Shown: positions 1-8,956, counted from the first letter of the stretch. The stretch is DNA of 41,798 nucleotides from Rhizobiales bacterium TNE-4 (GCA_019083985.1 JAHRCV010000006.1:1-41798); one strand, 5' to 3'. Made by a program: numbers and translations. Notes: a model not told the origin generated them from the letters alone.

Positions 1-262
1 GGTTTGCTGCGGCGGCGCAAGAGGTGGCGCTAATGGCGGCGCCAAAACTGGCGCTATAGGCGGGGTTTGCTGCGGCGGAGGAATAGGTGGCGCTACCGCC
101 TGAAGGGGCGGAGCAACAACCGGCGGCAGTGGCGGGGTTTGCTGCGGCGGCGCAAGAGGTGGCGCTAATGGCGGCGCCAAAACTGGCGCTATAGGCGGGG
201 TTTGCTGCGGCGGAGGAATAGGTGGCGCTACCGCCTGAAGGGGCGGAGCAACAACCGGCGGC
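1..262. repeat. 135-bp tandem repeat inside the proline-rich gene
   Basis: Bases 1-127 are identical to bases 136-262, a period of 135 bp or exactly 45 codons, so the frame is kept. Inside each unit the GGTTTGCTGCGGCGG core recurs after 63 bp (21 codons), a nested second-order repeat. Perfect identity points to very recent duplication or homogenisation. The array probably continues left of the window. Confidence 0.95.
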
Positions 263-588
263 GGCTGATTGTTAACACGTGGCGGCACAGGCAACGTAGC
301 AACAGGAGGGACAACCTTCGGATCTGTGGGCAGCGAACCAGGTGGAAGCTGATTAGAAGTTGGAATGATTGGCGAGCCTGTCTGTCCAGGCTTCGTTCCA
401 GTTACCTGTCCACCAACCTGACCCACGCCGCCAGTTACGGGAGCTGGACCGCAACTTAATCCAGCTCGACCTTGGCTGCTCGCCGCATTGCAGCTCTTTG
501 CATTTGAATAGTCGACAAACGACAACGATACGACCGAGATGATCGTAATTGTGATTAAGAACTTACATTTCATCTCTGAGCGTTTCAT
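1..588 (-). CDS. secreted proline-rich repeat protein (3' end outside window)
   Basis: An open frame of 196 codons runs from an ATG at 588 (alternative in-frame ATG at 573) off the left edge without a stop. It starts 4 nt after the stop of the TpsB-like gene, so the two are probably co-translated. Residues 1 to about 30 form a signal peptide: a charged start, a hydrophobic ITIIS/VVSLSF core, then a likely cleavage near SNA-KS. Next comes a Gly/Pro/Thr-rich linker and, from about residue 90, almost pure Pro/Ala/Val/Leu sequence built from motifs such as APPLAPPQQT and PPVVAPPLQ. The repeat region is encoded by a perfect 135-bp tandem duplication. A secreted or surface-exposed extended rod is likely. 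The position after a TpsB gene suggests it could be the exported partner, but the visible N-terminus has no recognisable TPS (haemagglutination-activity) domain. It could instead be an unrelated cell-envelope protein. Confidence 0.75.
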   Translation of the reverse strand, partial: MKRSEMKCKFLITITIISVVSLSFVDYSNAKSCNAASSQGRAGLSCGPAPVTGGVGQVGGQVTGTKPGQTGSPIIPTSNQLPPGSLPTDPKVVPPVATLPVPPRVNNQPPPVVAPPLQAVAPPIPPPQQTPPIAPVLAPPLAPPLAPPQQTPPLPPVVAPPLQAVAPPIPPPQQTPPIAPVLAPPLAPPLAPPQQT

Positions 589-592
589 CAGA

Positions 593-2194
593 TTACCAAG
601 CTTGGGTCAGCTGAAGCCAAAATGCGGGCGAAAATGCGGGCGTCGTATTCCCTGCAATCAAAGGAAGGCCAATCCATGACCGAATTGAGAAATTTTCTTT
701 CGACATGGTTTGAACACCAACACCGACCGATGCCAGCGGGGTTTGGTTAAGCATGCCAGGAATGGGTATGTTTTGTTTTATCCAGCCGACATCAACGAAA
801 GCAAACGGCGATATAGAGTCAAAATATCTAATCCCAACACTATAGAACTGCGTAATTTCTGCAGTAGCAGCAATACCACTATCTCCGATCAATTCCGAAT
901 ACCCATACCCACGCAATCGCGTACGATCGCCTAAGAAATACTTTTCTGTCGTGGGGACGCTCGACGTGGTAAATTGAGCTGTTGCTTCGAGACGCATCCC
1001 TAGGCCTGCAGATAAATCGCTCAAAGGCATGGTATATCCAACACCAAAGCGCAGATGATAAAAGCTGGGATCACTGACAACCTGATTTAGATAATATTGC
1101 TTATCAGCGACCCCACCCGTGAGAGTGATGCCTGCTCTCAATGTAGAACCGTCACTGTGGTTTTCGCTATAGACTAAGAACTGTCGGAAAACGGCTGTTT
1201 CGGTATTATTCAACCGATCAAGCGAATTATCTAAGACAGTATATCCAAGCTCCGACATCGTATAGAGAAAGCTATGAGCGTCTCTATGCAAAGGATAGCC
1301 TACGACGATGTTGGCATTTAGATTATTCTGAAACAGATTCTGCGGGCTCAAACCAGAGCCTGTATAAAGGTTTCTAGTTAGCCCTTTACCAACAGTCCCC
1401 TCGACGTACCAACCCTCGTACCCAACAGGCGCCCGATAAGTCAAACTTCCGAAAACGCCATTCCATTCATTATTAAAGTCTGTGCTTGGCATAATGTTCA
1501 CACGGAACAAATCGCCTGGCGTAAAAATTGAATAAACTTCCTGCGAGAGGAAAGCGTAGATACCACTACCAAAATTTCTTGGTAAATTGTCTAACGAAAA
1601 ACTTCCTCGTTGCTTGACCGGAGCCACTGCAATTTTCAAAACATCGTCATGAGTCGCTTCCGACGAAACGAATTCTGAAGTTAAATTTACTCCACTAAGA
1701 TCTTTTGCAAGCATTAGGCCGCGCTCAAAGTTTTTCAGCGTTACTGGGCCATTCCCTACTGCAGTTGTGATGTAGTTATAAATTACTTTTGAAAGCTCAG
1801 GAGAAGCACCAGAAATTTCAATTTTTGAAATCTTCCCCTCGCGAACCTCGATATGTGATTTACCGTTTAACGAGCTCGTCGATACATGAGCTAAAAAATA
1901 GCCATTCTCACGGTAATATTTTTGAATGCCCTCAGCCAATTGATCAATCGTTAATGAAGATGTTTGAACCGACGAATGATTGGAAACGGCCACCAATAAG
2001 TCTTGCGGATTATAAACTGTGACTCCGGAAAGACTGACATGGTTTGCCGTCTGCGCGTAAACATAGGGATTGGCGAAGAAAGCCAAAATACAGGCAGTAA
2101 AAATAAGGCTCTTTTTCAAAATCAATTTAGAAATGCCCTTTCGGAGCATCCGGCAGAGTGCAACATTTTTCATTCTGTTTACGATCAGTCTCAT
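593..2194 (-). CDS. TpsB-family outer-membrane transporter (two-partner secretion, FhaC/ShlB-like)
   Basis: A 533-aa protein, close to the usual 550-580 aa of FhaC/ShlB transporters. The basic N-terminus and hydrophobic stretch (residues 28-46, cleavage near VYAQT) form a signal peptide. Residues about 53-120 and 121-195 look like two POTRA domains that would bind the exoprotein in the periplasm. Residues about 200-533 have the alternating pattern of a 16-strand barrel and end in a C-terminal Trp, as outer-membrane proteins do. The hallmark L6-loop motif is RLRGY at 426-430, followed by GDSG. The family exports one partner exoprotein across the outer membrane. The next gene downstream, 4 nt away, encodes a secreted proline-rich protein, so that may be the cargo. 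The start at 2194 has a weak ribosome site; Met8 is an alternative. The gene is more AT-rich than the catabolic cassettes to its right. Confidence 0.9.
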   Translation of the reverse strand: MRLIVNRMKNVALCRMLRKGISKLILKKSLIFTACILAFFANPYVYAQTANHVSLSGVTVYNPQDLLVAVSNHSSVQTSSLTIDQLAEGIQKYYRENGYFLAHVSTSSLNGKSHIEVREGKISKIEISGASPELSKVIYNYITTAVGNGPVTLKNFERGLMLAKDLSGVNLTSEFVSSEATHDDVLKIAVAPVKQRGSFSLDNLPRNFGSGIYAFLSQEVYSIFTPGDLFRVNIMPSTDFNNEWNGVFGSLTYRAPVGYEGWYVEGTVGKGLTRNLYTGSGLSPQNLFQNNLNANIVVGYPLHRDAHSFLYTMSELGYTVLDNSLDRLNNTETAVFRQFLVYSENHSDGSTLRAGITLTGGVADKQYYLNQVVSDPSFYHLRFGVGYTMPLSDLSAGLGMRLEATAQFTTSSVPTTEKYFLGDRTRLRGYGYSELIGDSGIAATAEITQFYSVGIRYFDSISPFAFVDVGWIKQNIPIPGMLNQTPLASVGVGVQTMSKENFSIRSWIGLPLIAGNTTPAFSPAFWLQLTQAW

Positions 2195-2478
2195 TGAAAT
2201 TCAGTCCAGCCTTGCCGCTTTAATGGCACTTGCCGCCGCCCATGCCGATCATCACTTTATAGCTTCATAATGGCTCAATCAGTAGGATTCGAAAGCGTAT
2301 AGCGTTTTTATTGAGAACTAATGACGGCGGAGTTTTAAAGAAGAAAGCAACAAAAGCACTCTTGATTATTATAGTATAAAAAGCATTATTTTATATTATT
2401 TAGTTCTAATTTCCGCAAGGTAATTTCAATATCCCTGGAGATTTTCACCGTAGATTTGTGCGGGGCTATAGCCGATTA

Positions 2479-2797
2479 CTACTTACTCGCAATTGGAACC
2501 TGCATAGCCGCCATGATCGCCTCGCAGCTACCAGTCAGAGTATCGATCACTGCTACGGCATCACTGTCCTCAAAGGCTGAACGGTCGTACTTGCCAGTAC
2601 AGACCGCCAGGAAAGGTATGCCCGCTGCTTTGGCTGCTAATCCGTCAAAGGGTGTGTCTCCTATGATCAGCAGTCTCGTATTTGAGTGAGCCTGTCGTGC
2701 ACTGGCGGCAAGGGCTGAACGGACAGGACTATGAACACCAAAGAACCCTGCTGGCCAGTCTGTCAAGGTTGTATCGATCCCTCCCCGTTCTAGCTTT
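2479..2797 (-). pseudogene. HAD-superfamily phosphatase, 3' fragment (copy 1)
   Basis: The frame ending at 2479 matches the C-terminal 40% of the intact HAD phosphatase at 23663-24349: the DWxAGFFGV segment, the SPVRS segment, the IGDTPFDG motif and the TGKYDRSAF segment are all shared. Upstream of the apparent Met at 2766 the match continues (LERGG against LEGGG) to about 2797 and then stops abruptly. The first ~123 residues are missing, including the catalytic DxD motif and the TGN motif. It cannot be an active phosphatase as it stands. One of three copies in the window. Confidence 0.85.
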
Positions 2798-2954
2798 CAA
2801 TAGCTGGGCTGAGCATGATACCTAAAGTGTTTTCCCGGCAACGCTCTCAGACCATATATAGAGACACGGCAAAAGCGATTTCCAAGCTCACAAGTCTCGG
2901 GGGAATAAAGCGATCCACAACCATTGTTCCATAAACATTGACGTCGCAAATTTT

Positions 2955-3737
2955 TTACGTAAAAAGCGAGCTTAATCGAGCAGAAGCTTTTTGCATTGGC
3001 TTTAACCATTTGAGAGTTCCATCATCACCAACAGAAAAACGATCTGTGAGATTAGTGATGCTAATTGCTGCAATAACTTGTCCAGATCTATCGAAAATAG
3101 GCACACCAAGTGCTGCTAATCCAAGGATAAAATCATCAGAAACAAACTCATATCCTTTTTGCCTTATTTGAGTGCATCGTTTCTCCAGCATAGCAGGATC
3201 AGTCAAGGAAGCTGAGGTTCTTTGCGGTTGCGGCTGTTTTAGTGCTGCAGCTCTTTCGGCAGCACTTGCATAAGCTAATATGACTCGCGGTCCGGCTCCA
3301 CAGTTAAGCGCAGTGCGATTTCCAGGCGCTATAAATGCAGAAATAAACGATGACGAGGCGACTACTCGATCTAGACAAATTCCGGCAGATTTGTCGAACA
3401 CCCAAAGAAAAGAGATTCCTGCACACAAATCAGCAAGTTCTGACAGGAATGGCCGCGCCAACGTGACAAGATCGCGGCCTTGATGCACACGAGAGGCGAG
3501 ATCGACCAGGTCGAGCGTGAGCGAATAGGTCTGCTCTTGATCGTGATGCGCCACCAGGCCGGCCACTTCTAGCGTGTGCAATAGCCGCCGCACTGTCGCC
3601 TTGTTAAGCCCCGTGGCATGCGTCAATTCCGCCAGCGACCACGAAGGCTTACTGCCGCCAAAAGCACGCAAAATGCTAACAGCGCGCAGGACAGCCCGCA
3701 CTTCCGGCACACCCGGCTTCTCGACCTCGGCGTTCAT
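2955..3737 (-). CDS. IclR-family transcriptional regulator
   Basis: A 260-aa protein of typical IclR length. The ATG at 3737 is preferred over an upstream one at 3806 because AAAGGA lies 6-9 nt before it. Residues about 10-75 form the winged helix-turn-helix (AVSILRAF, then SLAELTHATGLNKATVRRLL). The C-terminal effector domain follows, with the family-typical segments around FLSELADLCAGIS, FIAPGNRTALNCGAGPRVIL and ISITNLTDRFS. IclR proteins bind small catabolites in this domain and usually control the divergent operon. Here the divergent operon is the Dpp-type transporter starting at 3863, and a perfect palindrome lies between them. The inducer is unknown; a substrate or product of cassette A is the natural guess. 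Confidence 0.93.
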   Translation of the reverse strand: MNAEVEKPGVPEVRAVLRAVSILRAFGGSKPSWSLAELTHATGLNKATVRRLLHTLEVAGLVAHHDQEQTYSLTLDLVDLASRVHQGRDLVTLARPFLSELADLCAGISFLWVFDKSAGICLDRVVASSSFISAFIAPGNRTALNCGAGPRVILAYASAAERAAALKQPQPQRTSASLTDPAMLEKRCTQIRQKGYEFVSDDFILGLAALGVPIFDRSGQVIAAISITNLTDRFSVGDDGTLKWLKPMQKASARLSSLFT

Positions 3738-3767
3738 GACGCATCCTTTCCCGCGCGTCGATCTTAA

Positions 3768-3788
3768 GCGTATCATTCTGTGATACGC
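3768..3788. promoter_or_regulatory. perfect palindrome, likely IclR operator
   Basis: Arms GCGTATCA and TGATACGC are separated by 5 nt (TTCTG), giving 8-bp perfect arms. The site lies in the 125-bp gap between the IclR gene start (3737) and the binding-protein gene start (3863), where a repressor could act on both promoters. A TTGACA hexamer at 3800-3805 could be a -35 box for the plus-strand operon, but no convincing -10 follows. Confidence 0.65.
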
Positions 3789-3862
3789 AATACCATTAAT
3801 TGACACGCTAAAGGGAGCCTGCTCAACTTTGCGCGGAAGAGACTTTTCGGGGGAGAGCGATC

Positions 3863-5440
3863 ATGAGTCAGACATTGAAGCGATGGGCGGTATCGGCCGT
3901 GATGGCCGGCGCGGCCATGTTGGGAGCCGATGGCACTGCAACTGCGCAAACGAAGGGCGGTACGTTGACCGGCATCGTGCAGCCGGAGCCGCCGACCTTG
4001 ATGCTGGGCCTGAACCAGCAAGCGCCGACGATCTTTGTCGCGGGCAAAATCTATCAAAGCCTGATGACCTACACGAAAGACTTGAAGCCCCAGCCAGAGC
4101 TCGCCAAGAGCTGGACGATGAGTGCTGATGGCCTCACTTACACATTCGATCTGCAATCGAACGTGAAATGGCATGATGGCAAGCCATTCACTGCTGATGA
4201 CGTCGTATTCACCGTTGACAAATTTTTGCGTGAAACGCACCCGCGTGCCGCCGTTAGCATTAAGCGTTACATCGGCTCAGTGAATGCATTGTCGCCGACC
4301 AAGGTTGAATTCAAGCTGAAAGAACCTTTCGGCCCATTCCTATCGCTTTTCGAAGTCTCGACACTGCCAATGGTGCCGAAGCACATTTATGACGGTACGG
4401 ATTTCAAGACCAATCCGGCGAATGAAAAGCCGATCGGGACCGGGCCGTTCAAATTCAAGGAATGGAAGCGCGGCAGCTACATCCATCTCGTCCGCAACGA
4501 CGATTATTGGAAGCCGGGCCTGCCTTATCTCGATGAACTCTATTTCCGCGTCATTCCGGATTCCGCATCGCGTGCCGTCGCCTTTGAAAAGAACGATGTG
4601 CAATATCTGCGCGGTGGCGACGTCGACAATGTCGACATCCGCCGCTTACGTGGGCTCAAGGGCGTCGAATATTCCACCGATGGCTGGGAAATGTATGGCC
4701 CGCTCGCGTTCATCATGATGAACCAGCGCAAAGCGCCCTTCGATAATGTGAAGGTGCGTCAGGCCGCCATGTATGCGCTCGACAAAACCGTGATTGAGAA
4801 GACCATCTTCTTCGGTCTTGCCAAGACGGCGGTCGGCCCAGTCGCATCAACGACGCAATTCTTTGACTCGACGCTGAAGCCGTATCCGGCTGACGTCGCC
4901 AAGGCGAAAGCCCTGGTCAAGGAAAGCGGTGTCGATCTTTCCAAAACACCAGTGAAGATCCTGTCCTTCCCCTATGGTGCGCAATGGGACCGCTTGGCCG
5001 AATATACCAAGCAGGCGCTTGAGCAAGTCGGTTTCACCGTCTCCATCGAACCGGCGGATGCGGGTAGCTGGGCGAAGCGTGTTTCGGATTGGGATTTCGA
5101 TCTCTCCTACAACTTCACCTATCAATATGGCGATCCCGCGCTCGGCGTTGCGCGCCATTACCTCTCGACCAATATCGTGAAGGGATCCCCTTTCGCGAAC
5201 AATCAAGGGTACAACAATCCCAAGGTTGACGAATTGCTGAACAAGGCAGCGTCCGCCGTGAACCCGGCTGATCGTGCGAAGCTCTATAAGGACTTCCAAG
5301 CGATCACCGTGGAAGAAGTGGCCAATGGCTACCTTGTCGAGCTGCAATTCGCGACATTGTGGCGTTCGAACGTCAAAAACCTCGTGACGACCAGCATCGG
5401 TCTTAATGAGACGTTCGATAATGTCTGGATCCAGAAATAA
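3863..5440 (+). CDS. ABC transporter periplasmic binding protein, family 5 (DppA/OppA-like)
   Basis: A 525-aa protein of SBP family 5, which captures peptides, opines or similar organic solutes in the periplasm. A Sec signal peptide covers residues 1 to about 30 (AVMAGAAML core, cleavage near ATAQT). The family signature is visible as LAKSWTMSADGLTYTFDL and KWHDGKPFTADDVVFT at about 78-115, then GTGPFKFKEW around 190. The ATG at 3863 follows a GGGGGAGAG ribosome site. It is the first gene of the plus-strand operon of cassette A and is followed by a strong hairpin before the permease genes. Its neighbours (a polyamine-deacetylase-like enzyme and an N-carbamoyl-type amidase) suggest an N-acylated or N-carbamoylated amine or amino acid as ligand; this is inference. 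Confidence 0.93.
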   Translation: MSQTLKRWAVSAVMAGAAMLGADGTATAQTKGGTLTGIVQPEPPTLMLGLNQQAPTIFVAGKIYQSLMTYTKDLKPQPELAKSWTMSADGLTYTFDLQSNVKWHDGKPFTADDVVFTVDKFLRETHPRAAVSIKRYIGSVNALSPTKVEFKLKEPFGPFLSLFEVSTLPMVPKHIYDGTDFKTNPANEKPIGTGPFKFKEWKRGSYIHLVRNDDYWKPGLPYLDELYFRVIPDSASRAVAFEKNDVQYLRGGDVDNVDIRRLRGLKGVEYSTDGWEMYGPLAFIMMNQRKAPFDNVKVRQAAMYALDKTVIEKTIFFGLAKTAVGPVASTTQFFDSTLKPYPADVAKAKALVKESGVDLSKTPVKILSFPYGAQWDRLAEYTKQALEQVGFTVSIEPADAGSWAKRVSDWDFDLSYNFTYQYGDPALGVARHYLSTNIVKGSPFANNQGYNNPKVDELLNKAASAVNPADRAKLYKDFQAITVEEVANGYLVELQFATLWRSNVKNLVTTSIGLNETFDNVWIQK

Positions 5441-5447
5441 TCATAGA

Positions 5448-5472
5448 ACGGGCGGGCGGTTAACCCGCCCGT
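5448..5472 (+). terminator. intercistronic hairpin after the binding-protein gene
   Basis: A 9-bp perfect stem (ACGGGCGGG / CCCGCCCGT) with a 7-nt loop lies 7 nt after the stop of the binding-protein gene. No U-tract follows, so it probably works as a partial terminator or mRNA-end stabiliser that raises binding protein over permease, as known for other binding-protein operons. Confidence 0.7.
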
Positions 5473-5498
5473 CCGCTTGACCCACCGGGGATTTCTTC

Positions 5499-6497
5499 GT
5501 GCAATTTGCAGGCTTCTTGGCCGGGCGCCTCGTTAAAGCGCTGTTCGTCATTCTGGCGATTGCGGCCTTGAACTTTGTCCTGATCCGATTGGCGCCCGGC
5601 GATCCAGCCTCGGTTTTGGCAGGCGAAGCCGGCGCCACCGATCCGAATTATGTTTTGCAATTGCGCAAGCAATTCGGGCTTGATGATCCGCTCTGGCAGC
5701 AACTCGGCCTCTATCTTTGGAAAATTCTGCATCTCGATTTCGGTTATTCTTATCGTAATCATGTGCCGGTGATCAGCCTCATTGCTGAACGGCTCCCGGC
5801 CACCCTTCTCTTGATGGTCTCTAGCTTCATCGTCTCGCTCACACTCGGCGTGTTGTTTGGTGCCTTGGCGGCTGGTGTCAGCTTTTTCAATCGAGCGCGC
5901 TGGCTTGATCCGCTGATCATGACTGTGGCGTTGATCTTTTATGCGACGCCCTTGTTCTGGCTCGCCTTGATGATGGTCATCGTATTCTCCGTTCAACTCG
6001 ATTGGCTTCCCGCTTTCGGTATGGAAAGCGTCGGCGCTAAATTGACCGGCTGGGACCGCGTACTCGATATCGGCAGCCATCTCATATTGCCGACATTGGC
6101 ATTGAGCTTCTTCTTTATGTCCGTCTATGTGCGGCTCACGCGTGCCACCATGATGGAAACCATGTTGCAAGATCATGTGCGGACCGCCTTTGCCAAAGGC
6201 GTTACGCCGTGGCGTGTGTTACGTCGCCATGTGCTCCGCAACGCCATGCTGCCCATCGTCACATTTGCTGGCCTGCAATTGGGTCAAGTGGCGGGTGGTG
6301 CGGTATTGATCGAGACCGTTTTCGCATGGCCCGGAATTGGGCGGTTGATGTTCGATGCCCTCCTGCAACGCGACTATCAGCTGCTGTTAGGTGTTTTCCT
6401 TGTCACCTCTGCCACCGTCATCTTTTTCAATATTCTGACGGACATTGCCTATCGCTTCGTTGATCCTCGTATTCGGGTGGGCGGAGGCGCAAAATGA
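5499..6497 (+). CDS. ABC transporter permease (DppB/OppB-like)
   Basis: A 332-aa inner-membrane permease starting with GTG at 5499, preceded by a GGGG ribosome site. It has about six membrane segments; the first (about residues 9-29) is followed by the DppB-family LAPGDPASVLAGE segment. The cytoplasmic EAA loop, which docks the ATPase, is seen as RTAFAKGVTPWRVLRRHVLRN around residues 228-248. The gene overlaps the next permease by 4 nt (ATGA). It forms the translocation channel of cassette A with its DppC-like partner. Confidence 0.93.
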   Translation: MQFAGFLAGRLVKALFVILAIAALNFVLIRLAPGDPASVLAGEAGATDPNYVLQLRKQFGLDDPLWQQLGLYLWKILHLDFGYSYRNHVPVISLIAERLPATLLLMVSSFIVSLTLGVLFGALAAGVSFFNRARWLDPLIMTVALIFYATPLFWLALMMVIVFSVQLDWLPAFGMESVGAKLTGWDRVLDIGSHLILPTLALSFFFMSVYVRLTRATMMETMLQDHVRTAFAKGVTPWRVLRRHVLRNAMLPIVTFAGLQLGQVAGGAVLIETVFAWPGIGRLMFDALLQRDYQLLLGVFLVTSATVIFFNILTDIAYRFVDPRIRVGGGAK

Positions 6498-7333
6498 AAA
6501 GTTTCTGGAAACGCTACGCCCGCAATGTTGGCGGATTGATCGGTCTGGGTATTCTGCTCACAATCGTTCTAGTTGCGATCTTTGCCTCGACGATTTTTCC
6601 GACCTCGCCATGGCAGATGCAGGGTGCACCCTTGCTTGAGCCGTTTGAGGAAGCGGGCTTCCCGCTCGGCACCGATATGCTCGGCCGCGATATTGCTGCC
6701 GGCCTTGCTTATGGCACCCGCGTCTCGCTGTTCGTCGGTGTCGTCTCCACAGCGTTCGCGGTCCTGCTCGGGATAGGCATCGGCGCTTGCGCCGGCTATT
6801 TCGGCGGCTTCATTGATGACTCTTTGATGCGGATAACGGAATTTTTTCAGACCATTCCGCAACTCGCCATGGCCATCGTGCTCGTTGCGATTTTCACGCC
6901 GTCACTCCCCTCGATCGTTCTCGCTATCGCTCTGGTGTCATGGCCGCCCGTAGCGCGCCTTGTCCGTGCTGAAGTGCTCTCGCTGCGTGAACGCGAATTC
7001 GTTGAGGCAGCTGTCGTGTTAGGGCGGCCGACGCATAAAATCCTGCTGGATGAAATCCTGCCCAATGCCATGCCGCCTGTGATCGTCACAGCTTCCTTGA
7101 TGGTGGCGACGGCTATTTTGACGGAAGCCGCCTTGTCGTTTCTAGGCCTCGGCGACAAGAACTACATGTCATGGGGCTTCATGGTGGGCGCCGCGCGCAC
7201 AATGCTGCGGGAAGCACCGATCCTCACCGTTTTTCCGGGAATGGCGATTCTTATCACCGTGCTTGCAATCAATCTTGCGGGTGAAGCGTTGAATGATGCA
7301 CTCAACCCACGCCTGCGGGAGCGTGGTCAATGA
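6494..7333 (+). CDS. ABC transporter permease (DppC/OppC-like)
   Basis: A 279-aa inner-membrane permease. The N-terminal membrane helix (GLIGLGILLTIVLVAIF) is followed by the DppC-family FPLGTDMLGRD segment, then five further hydrophobic segments. The ATPase-docking loop is EFVEAAVVLGRPTHKIL around residues 170-186, and the family C-terminal region LSFLGLGDKN follows. Start and stop overlap both neighbours by 4 nt, showing a tightly coupled operon. It pairs with the DppB-like permease of cassette A. Confidence 0.93.
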   Translation: MKSFWKRYARNVGGLIGLGILLTIVLVAIFASTIFPTSPWQMQGAPLLEPFEEAGFPLGTDMLGRDIAAGLAYGTRVSLFVGVVSTAFAVLLGIGIGACAGYFGGFIDDSLMRITEFFQTIPQLAMAIVLVAIFTPSLPSIVLAIALVSWPPVARLVRAEVLSLREREFVEAAVVLGRPTHKILLDEILPNAMPPVIVTASLMVATAILTEAALSFLGLGDKNYMSWGFMVGAARTMLREAPILTVFPGMAILITVLAINLAGEALNDALNPRLRERGQ

Positions 7334-8946
7334 CTAAGCCGTCGCTCGTACAGATTACCAATCTCTCCGTCTCATTGCCGAAGGGTGGTGACCGGCCTTT
7401 TGCGATTGAAAATGTCAGCATGGCCGTCGGGCATGGAGAAATCGTCTGCGTTGTTGGGGAATCGGGCTCTGGCAAATCAGTCGCCGCCAGCACATTGATG
7501 GGTCTCTTGCCACGCGGTCTCGCGATTGCAGCCGGGCAAGCGATCGTCAATGGAGAAGATGTTGCCCATATGACCCCGGAACGTCTCCGCGCGCTGCGTG
7601 GGCGCGAAGTGGCGATGATCTTCCAAGAGCCCTTATCGGCGCTCAACCCGCTGATGAAAATTGGCGCGCAGATGACGGAGCTTTTCGAGGCGCACAAGGC
7701 CTATCCGGGCCGCGCCGGGCGCGAACGGATTCTGGAACTCTTCGATTATGTTGGCCTCCCTGATCCCGCGCGATTAATTGAGTCTTATCCTTATCAATTG
7801 TCCGGTGGTCAGCGGCAGCGTGTCGTCATTGCCATGGCATTGGCGCTCCATCCCAAGCTCATTCTGGCCGATGAGCCGACGACGGCCTTGGATGTCACAA
7901 CCCAGGCGCAGGTGCTGGAGCTTTTGCGCAAGATCCGCCGAGAGCATGGTACATCCATTCTCTTCGTCACGCATGATTTCGGCGTAGTCGCTGATATCGC
8001 CGATCGTGTGATCGTGATGGAAAAGGGGCGGCTTATCGAAGAAGGGCCGGTTGATCAGGTTTTGCGCGCACCGCGCGAACCATACACACAGAAGCTTGTT
8101 GCCGCCGTACCGAGCCTCAGACCCGCATTCTTACCACCGCCGGAAGACGAGATCGTCCTCTCCGTTGCGCATGTGAATAAAACCTATGGCCGCAGCGGCG
8201 GCTGGTTCTCGCGCGGGCATGCCGTAAAAGCCGTTGACGATGTTAATTTTACAGTTAGGCGTGGTGAGACGGTCGGCATCATCGGTGAATCGGGCTCGGG
8301 GAAATCCACCACTGGCCGCTTGATCGTACGTCTCGTCGATCCCGATAGTGGCGAGATAGCGCTTCATGGCAAGGATATCGCGCATTTACCGCGTGAGATC
8401 TTCCGGAAGAAACGCAAAGTCCTACAAATGATTTTTCAGGACCCGCTGTCGAGCCTTAATCCACGCAAGCGCATTAGAACCATTTTGACAGATGGCCCCG
8501 TAGCGCATGGAATCAATCGCGCAGAGGCTGAAAAGCGCGCTAAAGCGCTTTTGGAATATGTGGGATTTTCGGAAGCAGCGCTCGATCGTTTTCCGCACGA
8601 ATTCTCAGGCGGGCAAAGGCAGCGGATTGGTATAGCCCGCGCCTTGATGCTTGATCCCGAAGTGATTATCGCGGACGAACCTGTATCAGCGCTTGATGTT
8701 TCCGTTCAAGCCCAAGTGCTTGAACTCATCAACAATCTGCAGCGCGAAATGAAATTGGCGCTTGTTTTCATCACCCATGATTTGCGCGTGGCCGCGCAAC
8801 TCTGCCATCGCATCGCCGTCATGCATCGCGGCAAGATCGTTGAATATGGCGAGACGGCGAAAATCTTTGCCGACCCGCAGCATGCCTACACCCGCCAATT
8901 ATTGGCCGCCATCCCAGGCCGTCACATCGAAGAACAGCGTCACTGA
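7330..8946 (+). CDS. fused double ATPase of the ABC importer (DppD-DppF-like)
   Basis: A 538-aa protein joining two ATPase domains that are separate genes in many Dpp systems (and in cassette B of this window). Domain 1 has Walker A GESGSGKS at 43-50, signature LSGGQRQR and Walker [13 protein letters not shown]. Domain 2 has Walker [10 protein letters not shown] near 318, signature FSGGQRQRIGIARAL, Walker B VIIADEPVSALD and the HDLR switch histidine. Both sites look catalytically complete. It would energise uptake through the two preceding permeases. The ATG overlaps the previous stop (ATGA). Confidence 0.94.
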   Translation: MTKPSLVQITNLSVSLPKGGDRPFAIENVSMAVGHGEIVCVVGESGSGKSVAASTLMGLLPRGLAIAAGQAIVNGEDVAHMTPERLRALRGREVAMIFQEPLSALNPLMKIGAQMTELFEAHKAYPGRAGRERILELFDYVGLPDPARLIESYPYQLSGGQRQRVVIAMALALHPKLILADEPTTALDVTTQAQVLELLRKIRREHGTSILFVTHDFGVVADIADRVIVMEKGRLIEEGPVDQVLRAPREPYTQKLVAAVPSLRPAFLPPPEDEIVLSVAHVNKTYGRSGGWFSRGHAVKAVDDVNFTVRRGETVGIIGESGSGKSTTGRLIVRLVDPDSGEIALHGKDIAHLPREIFRKKRKVLQMIFQDPLSSLNPRKRIRTILTDGPVAHGINRAEAEKRAKALLEYVGFSEAALDRFPHEFSGGQRQRIGIARALMLDPEVIIADEPVSALDVSVQAQVLELINNLQREMKLALVFITHDLRVAAQLCHRIAVMHRGKIVEYGETAKIFADPQHAYTRQLLAAIPGRHIEEQRH

Positions 8947-8956
8947 GGTTTCATCC

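Noticed and set aside
1-270. CRISPR-like array
   Set aside because: The repeats are contiguous coding repeats of 45 codons without spacers.
202-459. Arg-rich 85-aa frame on the plus strand
   Set aside because: It is the antisense of the proline-rich gene; Pro codons read backwards give Arg and Trp.
2220-2252. Ten-codon minus-strand frame (MIGMGGGKCH) upstream of the TpsB gene
   Set aside because: No ribosome site and no similarity; too short to call. It could be a leader peptide or the decayed end of an older gene.
8762-8956. N-terminal extension of the deacylase frame
   Set aside because: It overlaps the ATPase gene in another frame; similarity to the family begins at the ATG at 8957, which has a ribosome site.
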